From NCBI GenBank assembly GCA_016618085.1, contig JABLTG010000087.1, forward strand, positions 1 through 64,000: DNA of 64,000 nucleotides, read 5' to 3'. The position numbers were made by a program, and so were the translations under genes. Under the pieces are notes generated by a model. It ran no database searches. It worked only from the letters and a program-made list of their open reading frames with translations, and was not told the DNA's origin. Positions 45,901 to 55,595 of the stretch are shown here, in pieces. Position 1 is the first letter of the stretch; every line of letters starts with the position of its first letter. Source of the DNA: Neovahlkampfia damariscottae. Its lineage: Eukaryota > Heterolobosea > Selenaionea > Neovahlkampfiida > Neovahlkampfiidae.

Positions 45901-46485
45901 ATTTCAACAGCATTATTACCATAACCTAATTCAGTTAAACCAAAACAACCAATATTTTGAAGGTTATCAATTTTATCAAGAAATTGACCATGATGTTTTT
46001 CAGTTCCAAGTTTAAGGACAGTACCACCAAATAAATTAAATTGTACTGTCATTTTAGTTGCCATTGAACCATCAATTAATCCTCCAATTTCATGAGCAGC
46101 AAAGATTCTTCTTGGATTTGTCCAAAAATCTTTTACAGAAAAAAAACCTTGATCACAAATTTTTTGAAGTTTTTTTAATGCTACTTCTCTTTCTTCTTCT
46201 AAACTGATGTTGTAAGTTGGTGTGAATTCTTTTTCAGTTGAAAGGAATTTTCTTAAAGCATCTCTCATTTCAATATTGTCATGATCAATTAAAGTTTTCA
46301 TTTTCTGAAGATATAGTTATTTAGAATGGATGGTTTTTTTTTTTGTTTACCAAAACGTCGAAGGTTTGTTTTTTGAATTTTTTTTGTAAGTCTGTGATGT
46401 TTGCACTTGTGTCTGAAGTGGTGAGATCTTTTGGTTTAAGTTGATTCATTAAAGTATCAACTCTTCTTTTTGTTGAATCTGACAT
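42974..46485 (-). CDS. peroxisomal acyl-CoA oxidase interrupted by an intein
   Basis: Four exons (46485-46351, 46304-45796, 45759-43686, 43648-42974) encode a 1130-residue precursor. Removing residues 261-741 (the intein) leaves 649 residues, the usual length. The enzyme has [19 protein letters not shown] near the flavin, [10 protein letters not shown], and ERCGGQGYLS with the catalytic-domain block [13 protein letters not shown]. Sequence around the insertion ([16 protein letters not shown]) resembles the plant ACX2/3 branch. Residues 8-16 (RVDTLMNQL) fit the PTS2 peroxisome signal and there is no C-terminal PTS1. The enzyme makes the first, H2O2-producing step of peroxisomal beta-oxidation. 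Activity must depend on protein splicing. Confidence 0.95.
44181..45623 (-). mobile_element. LAGLIDADG intein in acyl-CoA oxidase
   Basis: A 481-residue insertion in frame. It begins with Cys1 ([13 protein letters not shown], block A) and has the block B histidine at about residue 73 (CNSYHILVV). Two LAGLIDADG helices follow, LFGLWVGDG (about 201-209) and [10 protein letters not shown] (about 308-317), both keeping their acidic residue. It ends with [19 protein letters not shown] then CHN, followed by Cys as the first residue of the C-extein. All residues needed for splicing are present: Cys1, His-B, penultimate His, terminal Asn and Cys+1. No intron or stop interrupts it, so it looks intact. 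The homing endonuclease probably cuts the empty allele. Confidence 0.95.
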
Positions 46486-46676
46486 GTTTTTTTTCTGTTC
46501 TTTTTTATTTTTGGTGTTTGATTGGATCAAAAGTATCAAATATATTCATTGGTCATTTGGATTCAATCATTTTCCAATTTTATTACATTTTTAATATCAT
46601 ATAAAATGTAGTTTTTTGGATAAATCAATGTGAAAAAAAATATTGATGTTGATTGGTTAACTTGTTTCAAACAAGA

Positions 46677-48116
46677 ATGAGAATTGTCATAATCGTTTTT
46701 TGTTTGATTTTTGGTTGCATTTGTCAAACATTAAATCCTTATTCTCACAAAAAAAATTTTGGTTCAACTAGAACCATGGCAGAGGTTGAAAAGATTTTAA
46801 TTAAATTTCATTCAAAAAACAATAAAGGATTTTATCCACACGAAGAAAATCCTATCAGTGAAGAAACAAAAAACATTTTACACAAACAAGTTGGGTAAGA
46901 AAAAAAAACAAAAATTAAAAACAAATAGCTACACAACAGGTAAAACTAAAAATGTAATTTTTAACAAAGAAAGGAGATGGAAAATTGGTGAACGGTCATT
47001 TCTTTTTAATGAATCCAAAAAAACATTTTAAAATTTTAGAACCTAAACTTGGATGTGGAAGGTAAATAATTTGTTATTTGAGACATTGTTTTAAAAAGAG
47101 GGATGTTTCCTGTTAAAGAGACTTCCAAATTTAATGAATGCAAATATGCTACGAATGGAGGTTTTTTTAATACCCATACAAGTCAATGTTTTGGAAATTT
47201 AATAACATCAGAAAAAATTGTTCAATCAACAAATTTAACGAACGCAAATTTTGGAATCACCAAGAGTGGGAAATATTATGTTGGTTACATTTCAAAAGAT
47301 GAAGTTGAAAGGATAGATGATCCATTTGTTCAATTAGTTGCAGGTGTAATTTGGTTAGTGAAAAATGGAAAAAGTTTTGTTGAAGAATCAGGAAAAGTTG
47401 AAGAAATGAAATTCCAAGAAACTGGAGCAGGTGAATATTTCATCTCTGTTAGAGCATCCAGATTGGCTATTGGACACGACCAAAAAGGAAATTTAATGCT
47501 ATTGGAAATGGATGGAGATGGAAATCATCAAAAAGTATTTAAAAAAGATTATTAATGGTAATTAGGGTTTAAATTTATACGAAATGGCTGAGTTGATGAT
47601 TTCTCTTGGAGCCAAAAATGCGATAAATTTAGATGGAGGTGGATCAGCGACTGTGGTACAAAAAGACACAGTAAAATACAAGTTTATATTAATATTTTAG
47701 GTCCTGAGTTATGTTTCAGATGGATGTCCTGGTGGGGATGAAACAAGAAATTTTAGATGTGAAAGACCAGTGGCAACGATTCTTTGTATGAATGAAGAAA
47801 AAGAATCAGAAGTATCAAAAAATCCAAAGTCAGAAACCACAATATTTTCATTATTGTACAATATTAATACTGTAATTATTTTGAAATTACTAATTTGTAG
47901 TTCATTGTTTCAACAATTGCAGGATTTTCATTAGCTGGAATTTTTTTTGTTCTATTTCTTTGTTCTTTAATTGTTATTTTTTATCAAGACTGGGAAAGAA
48001 CCAAACTTGTAAATAGAGGTCAACTTCAAAATGATACTTATTCAGATGATGATGATGATCCATTGGTTGAATTGATTGATGAAAAAGAAAAAGAAATTTC
48101 AGAAGAAACACAATAA
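46677..48116 (+). CDS. NAGPA-type phosphodiester alpha-N-acetylglucosaminidase
   Basis: Seven exons (46677-46894, 46929-46939, 46974-47061, 47099-47534, 47566-47670, 47701-47871, 47901-48116) encode 414 residues. A signal peptide (IVIIVFCLIFGCICQ), the phosphodiester glycosidase domain (KYATNGGFFNTHTSQC, NLDGGGSATVV, SYVSDGCPGG) and a C-terminal transmembrane helix (GFSLAGIFFVLFLCSLIVIF) give a type I membrane protein. The animal enzyme removes N-acetylglucosamine from the mannose-6-phosphate tag of lysosomal enzymes in the Golgi. Substrate here is inferred. The second exon is only 11 nt. Intron 3' ends in AAAG and competing AGs exist near 46969. Confidence 0.82.
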
Positions 48117-48206
48117 AAAATTATTTAAAATGAAACTTTAATGAGAAGATGAAATTGAAAATTTGGGAAGATTAATTCTTCTTTCTGGTTTGTATATTCA
48201 ACGCTC

Positions 48207-49310
48207 ATGATTGGTCAGAAAAGAGACAGGGAACAAAAGTCAGTAGACAAACGAACTAAAAAACTAATGACAACCAACAACAAGCATACTGATTTTGTGA
48301 TACTCAAATCTATTTATTTTATGAGCCCTGTAGAAATTAGAACTCTCACTCAAACCAGCAAAAAATTAAAAAAAAAAATTCAAAAAGACCACAATATTTG
48401 GATTCATTTCATTGAAGCAAAATATGGAAGCTTAAAAAAATGTTTATTTCAAACCTTTTATTTTCCTTATCACCTTTTTGGGTATCATGGAACGGATGTT
48501 TTCATGTTGAAGTTTAAACCAAATTTTGATTTTGAAACCACAACCAAAGAGCTGAAAAAAGACATAATGGATCACAAATATTTAGAAAGTGACTATGATG
48601 AAAGAGGTTATTTTGAAAAAACTTTTGAAGAAACTGGAAAAATGTTGAATGAACAAAACAACTATTTTTACGTCAACGGAAGAAATTGTGATTATTATTT
48701 CATGGAAACAGCCGAAAATGAAGGTGATGGTATATCTTTTGGATTTGATCGCTTTAGAGATTCAGAATTCAAGACAAAGAAAAAAGATCAAATTTTCCAT
48801 TTAGGTAAGCGTGTTGATATATTTTCGGTGCAACAAGCATTTTTAAATAATGATTTACTTGAACTTGTTTTTGAATATCTTGAAACAAAAGAATTGTTGA
48901 ACATATGGTTGACTTGTAAACAATGGTTTATTTTAACAAATCAAAATGATTTTCTTTTAAGCAGAATTGAAAGAAAATTTGGATCATTACAAAATTCAAT
49001 GTTGGACAGATTTTTTATCAATTATGTTGCTCAATCATTTTGGCCTCGAGAAATTCATTATCACACAGATCAAATCTGTTTTACAAAAGAAAAAAGAGAT
49101 GAAATTGTCAATGAAATTATCGAAGAGAAATCAGATTTAGATGATAAAATAGTTCAAAAGGATAAAGTTGATGGAATTTTGAACATAGTTTCAGAAAAAA
49201 CATTAGGAGGGGAAGATGATCATGAAATTGGATTTTTCAAAATTGTGAATTTCGTAACAGATTCTTATTCTAGGAAGTATGTCCCAACAACATTCAATAC
49301 AAATTCTTAA
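48207..49310 (+). CDS. tandem F-box-like protein
   Basis: Single-exon gene for 367 residues, starting at ATG 48207, which lies directly in an ATGATTGG context. There are two similar helical blocks: one near residues 25-75 (MSPVEIRTLTQTSKKLKK, IWIHFIEAKYGSLKK), and one near 215-280 (LLELVFEYLETKELLNIWLTCKQW, RIERKFGSLQN). Both look like F-boxes followed by the same C-terminal extension, so they may be an internal duplication. F-boxes recruit substrates to SCF ubiquitin ligases. No substrate-binding domain (LRR, WD40) is present. The F-box call is moderate. Confidence 0.6.
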   Translation: MIGQKRDREQKSVDKRTKKLMTTNNKHTDFVILKSIYFMSPVEIRTLTQTSKKLKKKIQKDHNIWIHFIEAKYGSLKKCLFQTFYFPYHLFGYHGTDVFMLKFKPNFDFETTTKELKKDIMDHKYLESDYDERGYFEKTFEETGKMLNEQNNYFYVNGRNCDYYFMETAENEGDGISFGFDRFRDSEFKTKKKDQIFHLGKRVDIFSVQQAFLNNDLLELVFEYLETKELLNIWLTCKQWFILTNQNDFLLSRIERKFGSLQNSMLDRFFINYVAQSFWPREIHYHTDQICFTKEKRDEIVNEIIEEKSDLDDKIVQKDKVDGILNIVSEKTLGGEDDHEIGFFKIVNFVTDSYSRKYVPTTFNTNS

Positions 49311-49420
49311 TGGGAACGACTTTGTTTCTTGTTGCTGGTGCTATTGTGTCAATATTATTATTTTTTAGTTCGAATGCCATCCACGAATTGATTTTTGTTC
49401 AACAAAAAGATCAAATTTTA

Positions 49421-50843
49421 TTAATTCTCAAATATTTCATTGAAATAATTGGTAAGTACAAATCTGTTGTAAGAATCCATCAAAATTCCAGATTTTAATT
49501 CAGAAACTACATTGTCAAACAAATCATCATTTAACTTTTTAATTTTGATATTCAAAGAAATTTGAACTTTTAACTTTTCTGAAATATTCAATTCTTTTAA
49601 TGAATCCTCTTCAAAGTACTCTTTATAAATGATTTTTGCTTCCATTTCTTTTTCAGTCTTCCCAACTATTTCTTTATAAACATCAACTGATTCAATAAAA
49701 AGAGCATTTTCGATTGAATATTCAGAAATTAAAAACATTTTAAAATATTGAAAATAAGGTTGTTCATAGACATTCCAGTATTTAAAATTCTCTTTTTTTT
49801 GTTTCAGTTTCTCTTCTGACTTGGATATTTTTTTAAAAATTTGACCAATAGATGATTTCTTCATAAAATTTTTCAAATTTTTTGATTGAGATAAATCTGA
49901 TATTTTTTCGAAATTATTTCTTTGAGATTTTGATTTTTGTAAATTGACATTTCTTGGAGAAGGAGGAACAACAAATAAAGATGCATAATCATGTGGTGAA
50001 TCAAAAGTTGGTGATCTTTGTTTCTTTTCTTCTTTCTTTTCATTAATTATTGAATAATTTCTTCTACTTTTTTGTTGAGCACAAGAAACTACATCCATGT
50101 ATTCAAGTTTAGTTTTTAACATCTTTTCTGTTTCAGATTCTTCTTCTTCAAGAAAATCTGAATTTTTTATGGTAATCTCTGGCAAAGATTTTGGTGATTT
50201 TTTAGGTTCATTTGTTTCTTTGGATGGTATTGATTCTTGTGAGTCACCATCTTCTTCTTCATCTGAAAAAATAGATCGTGCATCAAGATTTAAAGGTTGG
50301 ATATGAATTGATGTTCTTCCTGATATATTTCTAATATGTATATTCCTAGAACTCCTCCTATTTGGATCCATCAGCAACTTTGAAAAATTTATCATTTCCT
50401 GTTTGTCTGGATATGAAATAATCAAATTTGAGATTTCTTCATTTTCTAGAATAATAGCAGCGTTTTTTGTATCTAAATTTAGTTTTTTTGCCAGATTTTT
50501 ATCCTGGTCATATATTTTACAGTACTTATTTTTCTTCTGAAAATACAATTCATTGTGTGTAACAAAAACAGGTTTTGTACCTAATTTTTTGAAGTTTTTC
50601 ACATTTCTACTGAATTCTTGTAGTATTTTTACACTAATCATAATTGTTTAAAAAGAATCTGTTTTACTTGTGTTCGTCATCTGTTGCTTCTGACAAGAAA
50701 AGTAATAGTACATTTTCACCTGTTTGGTTTATTTGTTTTATTGTCTGTTCTTCAATTTTTATATCCAGTAACAAAGACAGATCTATGGTTTTCAAGTCAA
50801 GTTTTGTTTCCTCCAACACAATTTCCGCTGAGCCCTCTTCCAT
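49421..50843 (-). CDS. RGS-domain protein with an N-terminal thioredoxin-like region
   Basis: Two exons (50843-50668 and 50633-49421) encode 462 residues. The C-terminal RGS domain is clear: YFQYFKMFLISEYSIENALFI, EYFEEDSLKELNIS and FDNVVSELKSGILMDSYNRF. The first 150 residues (ENVLLLFLSEATDDEHN, LGTKPVFVTHN) may be a peroxiredoxin-like fold, but no catalytic cysteine pair is seen. A serine/proline-rich middle separates them. RGS proteins accelerate GTP hydrolysis by G-alpha subunits. The ATG 50843 lies 10 nt after GATTGG. The N-terminal call is speculative. Confidence 0.72.
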
Positions 50844-50906
50844 TTCGCAATTCACCAATCAAAATAAACCATCTAGAATTTAAAAGAGAATGAAGGGAAT
50901 TTTTAA

Positions 50907-51071
50907 CTGATACTCCACTATCGTTTTGAAAGGTATGCACATTCAATAAAACTAATTTCCTTTTTTTTTTCTAGAGTTTGGGTTCAGATATTAATGCAAA
51001 AAGCACTTTTAGAAACAGTTAAATGGAGAGAAGAATATAAACAAGAAAAAAACTTTAAAAGACGTTTCTAA
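50907..51071 (+). pseudogene. relic of a Sec14/CRAL-TRIO N-terminal region
   Basis: Two short pieces (50907-50932 and 50975-51071) joined by a plausible 42-nt GT-AG intron read LILHYRFERVWVQILMQK, then ALLETVKWREEYKQ, close to the CRAL-TRIO N-terminal motif (helix then WRxEY). A stop follows soon after and no start or CRAL-TRIO lipid-binding domain is seen nearby. It looks like a fragment left by deletion or duplication. A short divergent gene cannot be ruled out. Confidence 0.4.
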
Positions 51072-51173
51072 AGTTGACCAAAACAATCTTATTTATTTTC
51101 TGATGGGTTTTGATTTACAATGGAAGACAATCATTTACTTATAAAACAAATGAAGATTGGGATTTAAATCAAT

Positions 51174-52208
51174 CTAGTTTAATTTGAACTTTGTAAACAA
51201 TCCAAAATGATCCGACATGAAAAATTTTTTATCAAATTTTTCATCAAAAACTATTGAGATATCATTTAAATTTAAAATATCATTTTTGGATGAAAATAAA
51301 ACCCTATCTAATCTTCTTTGTTTTTTTTTAACTGATGTTGTATTTGCCAGTTCATTTAATTTTGGATCAAATGTAAAACCTGGAGAATCATAATGCTTTA
51401 ATTTCCAACAGTCATTGAACATTTGAAGTAAATTATCATTAACAGTTTCTTCATCTCCAAAATTGAAGTCACCAAAAATGATTTGATTTTTAATTTCTTT
51501 TGTATATTTTATAACAGTTTCTATTTGTTCATATCTCTTTTTTTGATAATCTTTTGATTTATCACTTGTCAAATGAATAATTGAAATTGAAAAATCTTCA
51601 TCGTTTATTTCAAAAGTCCCTTGAAGAAAGGATTTATATGTTGAAAATTTAATAAAATACAATTCTTTTAAAGGTATTTTGGTGAGTAATAATTGACCAA
51701 ATGGATCCACAGTATTTCCTTTAATATCAGAAATATAATAGTTCTTTTGAATGAATTCATCTTTTAACAATTCTTGTAAAAATGGAGAAGTAACTTCTTG
51801 TAATCCAATGATATCTGCATTTAAAATTGAAAAATGTTTCAAAATTATTGGAATTCTTTTCTCTGTATAAATTAAATCTTTGTCATAAAGGTCAAATAAA
51901 ATGTTAAATGTTAAAATAGAAATTTCTGAAATTTTTTCAATTTTTTTGAATTCTTCCATTTTTTTCCATTCTTTTTGATAACTGAAAAGGTGGATTTGTT
52001 TGTTGTATGGGAAACCATTTTCGTTTTGCATGAATTCTTTAAATTGAGTTTCATATTTCTTGATTTGAGCATTTGACATTGTATTTGTGTTGTTTATGTT
52101 TTCATGGTCTTTTAGAATATGTACCATGAGTTCTTTTTTTGTTTTTCCAATGAATTTTTGACACTTCAAACAAGACCATGAAGCTGTTTGTTTTTTTGAC
52201 TTGTTCAT
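51174..52208 (-). CDS. endonuclease/exonuclease/phosphatase family protein (TDP2-like) with zinc finger
   Basis: Single-exon gene for 344 residues. A C2H2-type finger lies at residues 13-36 (CLKCQKFIGKTKKEL...HILKDH). The EEP domain covers about 95-343: SILTFNILFD, IIGLQEV (catalytic Glu), IIFGDFNFG and SDHFGLF, with RRLDRVLF before the end. The motif set is closest to TDP2/CCR4-type phosphodiesterases, which remove 5' topoisomerase adducts or degrade RNA tails. The zinc finger at the N-terminus suggests nucleic acid binding. The substrate is not settled by sequence alone. Ends at TGA/TAA near 51174; start ATG 52208 is near ATTGG in the following spacer. Confidence 0.78.
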   Translation of the reverse strand: MNKSKKQTASWSCLKCQKFIGKTKKELMVHILKDHENINNTNTMSNAQIKKYETQFKEFMQNENGFPYNKQIHLFSYQKEWKKMEEFKKIEKISEISILTFNILFDLYDKDLIYTEKRIPIILKHFSILNADIIGLQEVTSPFLQELLKDEFIQKNYYISDIKGNTVDPFGQLLLTKIPLKELYFIKFSTYKSFLQGTFEINDEDFSISIIHLTSDKSKDYQKKRYEQIETVIKYTKEIKNQIIFGDFNFGDEETVNDNLLQMFNDCWKLKHYDSPGFTFDPKLNELANTTSVKKKQRRLDRVLFSSKNDILNLNDISIVFDEKFDKKFFMSDHFGLFTKFKLN

Positions 52209-52366
52209 GTTTCATTGGTGGAATTAAAATGAATGTGATTTTACATTTTCTTTTCGTTTGAATATTTAAAATTCTTTTAATTCATCACAGTTTCCACAAC
52301 CAATCAAACATTTGCACCTCCAAAAGGATTTTAACACCACTCCTTAACTAGTGCTTTTTTGTATCA

Positions 52367-52414
52367 ATGGCCACAGTTACAATCAAACATACCTCCTTTA
52401 GAAAAAATCAAAAT
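52367..52414 (+). other. orphan first-exon-like fragment upstream and antisense to the Ras-like gene
   Basis: ATG 52367 begins MATVTIKHTSFRKNQN and reaches a good donor (GTAAGG at 52415). A CCAATCAAA box is at 52300-52308. The natural acceptor (TTCAAG near 52461) would place the next exon antisense to the last exon of the Ras-like gene, giving only ~46 residues. It may be a small overlapping gene, a relic, or chance. I report it because promoter element, start and donor line up. Confidence 0.2.
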
Positions 52415-52441
52415 GTAAGGTTTTATTTTGATGTTCAACTT

Positions 52442-53303
52442 TTATTTCATCATTTCTTCAAGTTGTTCGGAATCTTGATTTGCTGCTTCACCTTTAGTAG
52501 CAGAGCTTGTAAACCATGCAATCAAAGATTCAAAAAATCCTTTTGGATTTGATTTCTGTTCTTTATACAACTGTTTATAATTTCTTCTATACAAAATTTG
52601 CCTTGTGACTGATTCAAAAGCTTCATTAATACCAAATCCATCTTATTAACATTATTAATATAGATTTAAAACCTCTTACCTTTTGCACTGACTTCCAAAA
52701 AATTTGGCATATCTTCATTTAATTTTAAATTTTTCGGATTTAATTTCTCTTTTGAAAATTTCATTCCTTCTTCTTTTTTCACAAATCTTAATTCATTTAG
52801 ATCACATTTGTTTCCAATAATTATACAAGGATATTTTTGACATTGTGGAATTCCTTTAAAAGTTTCACAAGTAAAGTTCTCAATTCTGTCAATGAAATCT
52901 TCAAGTTCATCTAAACTTTTTGGATCTGTAACATCATATACAAGAATATAACCTGTTGAATTGAGTTTCAAAAAAAAAAATTTTACCATCACATTCAGAA
53001 ATCCATCTGTCAACCATTTGACGTAGTTGGTCTTGTCCTGAAAATTTAAGTTTTTCTTAAATCAATTTACCTGCAGTGTCTTTCACATTTATGGTTACTT
53101 TTTTTGAATCAATTTCTATTTCTTTTGTGTAGACATCTTGAATTGTTGGATTGTATTCTTGTTGATAAAAATTACTATACAAATATCTAATTGTACAACT
53201 AGACTTACCAACACCTGAAAATTTAATTGACGCTCAAAAAAATCAAACCTCCTCCACCAAAGATTCCGATTCGAATTGGTTTTTCTTCCTCTTGGCAAGT
53301 CAT
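52442..53303 (-). CDS. Ras-like small GTPase
   Basis: Five exons (53303-53249, 53214-53071, 53037-52987, 52952-52680, 52641-52442) give 240 residues. G-box motifs are complete: GGGGVGKSSCTIRYL (P-loop), TIQD (G2), DTAGQ (G3), GNKCDL (G4) and VSAK (G5). The Q after DTAG fits a normal GTPase. An insertion follows the G4 motif. The C-terminus lacks a CaaX box, so membrane attachment by prenylation is not expected. The family is closest to Ras/Rap-type proteins, with no clear Rab or Rho signature. The first intron begins GTTTGA. Confidence 0.85.
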
Positions 53304-53440
53304 TTTGCAAGAAATTAAGAAAATGATTGGTCAAATTTCCGATGCCTTTTTTTTTTATCGTAATTCTTCAGAATTTTTCCAGAAAATAAAAATAAATATT
53401 CAATTTGAACAACGTTCAAAATTCCAACCAATCATAAGCA

Positions 53441-54002
53441 ATGTACCCAAATCAATTTCCGAACCAACAAAACCAACAACAAAACCAACAGTACAACCAA
53501 TTTGGTCAACAACAAATCAACCAATTTGACCCTAACCAACAATTTAATCCAAATCAACAATATGGTCAACAACAACAATTTGGACAACAATTCAACCAAA
53601 ACCAAAACCAATTTGACCCTAACCAACAATTCAACCAAAACCAACAATATGGTCAACAAAGTTTTCAACAACCACAACAATTTCAAATGAATCAAATTCA
53701 ACAAAATGAACAACCTTCATTCCAACAAAGTTACCAACAACAATTAACGCAAGATCAACAACACATGTTACAAGCATTAATGAAACTTAGAAAAGATTAC
53801 CTTGATATGAAAGCTCAACAAAAACAACAACAATTTCAACAGCAACAATTTCAACAAAACCCACAAATTATTCCACAATTCCAACAACAACAACAACAAA
53901 ACGTTTATCAAGGTAAAATTGAAACGCAAAATCAACAAGTTTCAGAAAGTGAACCATTTCCACCAAAATATGATGAAGATTACACTTGTAACTTTAGAAA
54001 TG
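53441..54002 (+). repeat. Q/N-rich degenerate codon repeats
   Basis: The first exon of the LRR gene is composed of CAA and AAT/AAC codons with interspersed TTT, CCT and GGT, giving short imperfect repeats such as FDPNQQFN and NQQYGQQ (two and more copies each). Replication slippage is a likely source. It is coding and shows no spacer pattern. Confidence 0.8.
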
Positions 54003-54648
54003 GTAAAAAAAAAAACTAAATTAAAACTTCACAGATGATTATGTTGACACTGCAGAAGTTTTAAGAAATTTACCACCATGCAGAAAATTAGATGTTTCTT
54101 CAAATGACATTGGAAAATTAAATGGCTTGGAAAAAATTCAATCTTTAGAATATTTCGTTGTTCACAACAATTCACTTAGAAATCTTTCAAACCTCAGAAC
54201 ATCAAATAATTTGAAATACTTCAAAGCATCAACCAATGATATCACTTCAATAGGAAAAATCAATTGTCCTGGTATTATTAGAATGGATTTACAAAATAAT
54301 TCACTTAGATCTCTCAATGGAATTGGTGGTGCACCTGAAATTGTTGCTTTAAATGTCAAAACCAATGATTTACCAAATTTAAAAGGAATTCATGAATTAC
54401 AAAACTTAAAATGGTTCTATGCTCCAGATAATAATCTCAGGTCAATATCTTCATTAACAGATTGTTCATCATTAATTCACGTTGATGTCTCGTCAAATGA
54501 TTTGAGAAATATCAACGAATTCTTGGCTTTGGTTGATCACTGTCCAAATTTGAAATATTTAAATGTTCACAATAATGATTTTAAAGACAGTGATTTAAAC
54601 AAATTAAAAAATGTTTGTGCTGAAAGAGGAATTACTTTCAAAAAATAA
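53441..54648 (+). CDS. Q/N-rich prion-like protein with leucine-rich repeats
   Basis: Two exons (53441-54002, 54035-54648) encode 391 residues. The first 180 residues are dominated by Q and N with F, Y, G and P (prion-like composition), in near-repeats. The rest carries six or so LRRs of the LxxLxxLxxLxLxxN kind (LRKLDVSSNDIGKLNGL, IRMDLQNNSLRSLNGI), like SDS22-type proteins. The intron splits a codon between the two halves. The mixture suggests an RNA-granule or phosphatase-regulatory factor, but function is not known. A CCAATCA box is 14 nt before ATG 53441. Confidence 0.75.
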
Positions 54649-54764
54649 ATTATTCTTTTTTTGAATTATCAATTTCAAAAAAAACCAGTGGAATAGAAGG
54701 TGTTAATTGGAGTAGATCTTATAAAGAAACTTTAAAAAATTTGACAACAAGGCACAACCCTTAT

Positions 54765-54942
54765 CTCCCACCCCACCATTCCCACCACCACTAAAACAAG
54801 TTCATTCACCGGTTGGTGCTTAAGTCTTGTTTGAAGTACAAATTCTTTATATTCTTCAATGGTGGGGTGGGAAAAATATATTTTTTTATTTTTTTCGAGG
54901 GAATTGGTGGGAATTTCAGTGGGAGTGGGACTGGTGGGGTGG
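54765..54942. repeat. GC-rich island with inverted C/G tracts and a G-quadruplex motif
   Basis: In an otherwise AT-rich region, CCCACCCCACCATT (54767-54780) is the exact reverse complement of AATGGTGGGGTGGG (54858-54871), a 14-bp inverted pair. A third copy of GGTGGGGTGG is at 54933-54942. Four G-runs at 54909-54911, 54921-54923, 54927-54929 and 54936-54939 with loops of 9, 3 and 6 nt meet the usual G-quadruplex pattern. Part is translated in the model of the next gene as a Gly-rich segment. Confidence 0.6.
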
Positions 54943-55537
54943 ATGTCAAGATTGGTGCTGAAAACAAAAAAACCAATATTTTTATTATTTCTAGAAGTTC
55001 CAGGATGCTCAGGTATTTCATTTGCTGGTTTTCATTTAATTTTCAGGTTGTGTTAATTTTGGAAATGGACCTCTTTCTGACCTTCTTCTTGTTGAAGCTG
55101 TTGTAAAAGAGTTCATACCAGGTTGTATTCAAGTATTTACCACTGAAGAAATTGCTCAAAGGATGGTTAAAGTCTTGGAAAAACAAAATGTTCCTTTTTA
55201 TTTGAAACAAATTCCGATGAATTATCAAAACTGGAAAAAAATTACTTTAGAAATGTATCGTTATTTGTCAGGAGAAGTTGTATTAGATGGTGTTATTTCT
55301 ACAACAGCAGGTCATTTAAATGGCGAAGTTGTGATGGTTGAGTACTACGAGAAAATCATTTCAGAAAAAATGTTCCATTCAATTGATGGTCTAAAAGTGA
55401 TTGATTATGATATGAAAAGGTTCTCAAAATGTAAAAAAGATGATCAAAAATATTACGTGAATCAGAAGCTCCAGATTGGGAAATTATTTATCAAATATTC
55501 AAGCAACCAAAGTAAATGCTACTTTGAAAAATGGTGA
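54898..55537 (+). CDS. unrecognised protein gene, start not found
   Basis: Exons that read on in one frame: 54898-54953, 54994-55015, 55049-55537, with introns beginning GTGCTG and GTATTT. The reading gives a Gly-rich stretch, then GCSGCVNFGNGPLSDLLLVEA, then a mixed alpha/beta region (DGVISTTAGHLNGEVVMVEYYEK). I do not recognise the family. There is no clear start codon in frame; the upstream 54649-54880 stretch has only short open frames. The end is also uncertain: a possible intron at 55430-55467 would give a C-terminus ending FKQPK. It may be a gene with a missed first exon or a decaying one. Confidence 0.35.
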
Positions 55538-55595
55538 CAAATGGGAATGTTTTTGAGTCAAAAACAGCTTAAATCCCTCAAATGAAAGTTTTATA

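Noticed and set aside
49310-49498. Plus-strand small hydrophobic reading, starting on the F-box stop codon
   Set aside because: It overlaps the RGS gene in antisense, lacks an upstream promoter motif and matches no family. Left out as likely chance.
53432-53713. Long minus-strand open frame rich in Leu and Val
   Set aside because: It is the antisense of the Q/N-rich repeat (CAA/AAC read as TTG/GTT). The plus-strand reading continues into clear leucine-rich repeats.
53441-54002. Repeat array that might be read as CRISPR or a satellite
   Set aside because: Units are imperfect codon runs in a coding exon, with no spacer pattern of constant length.
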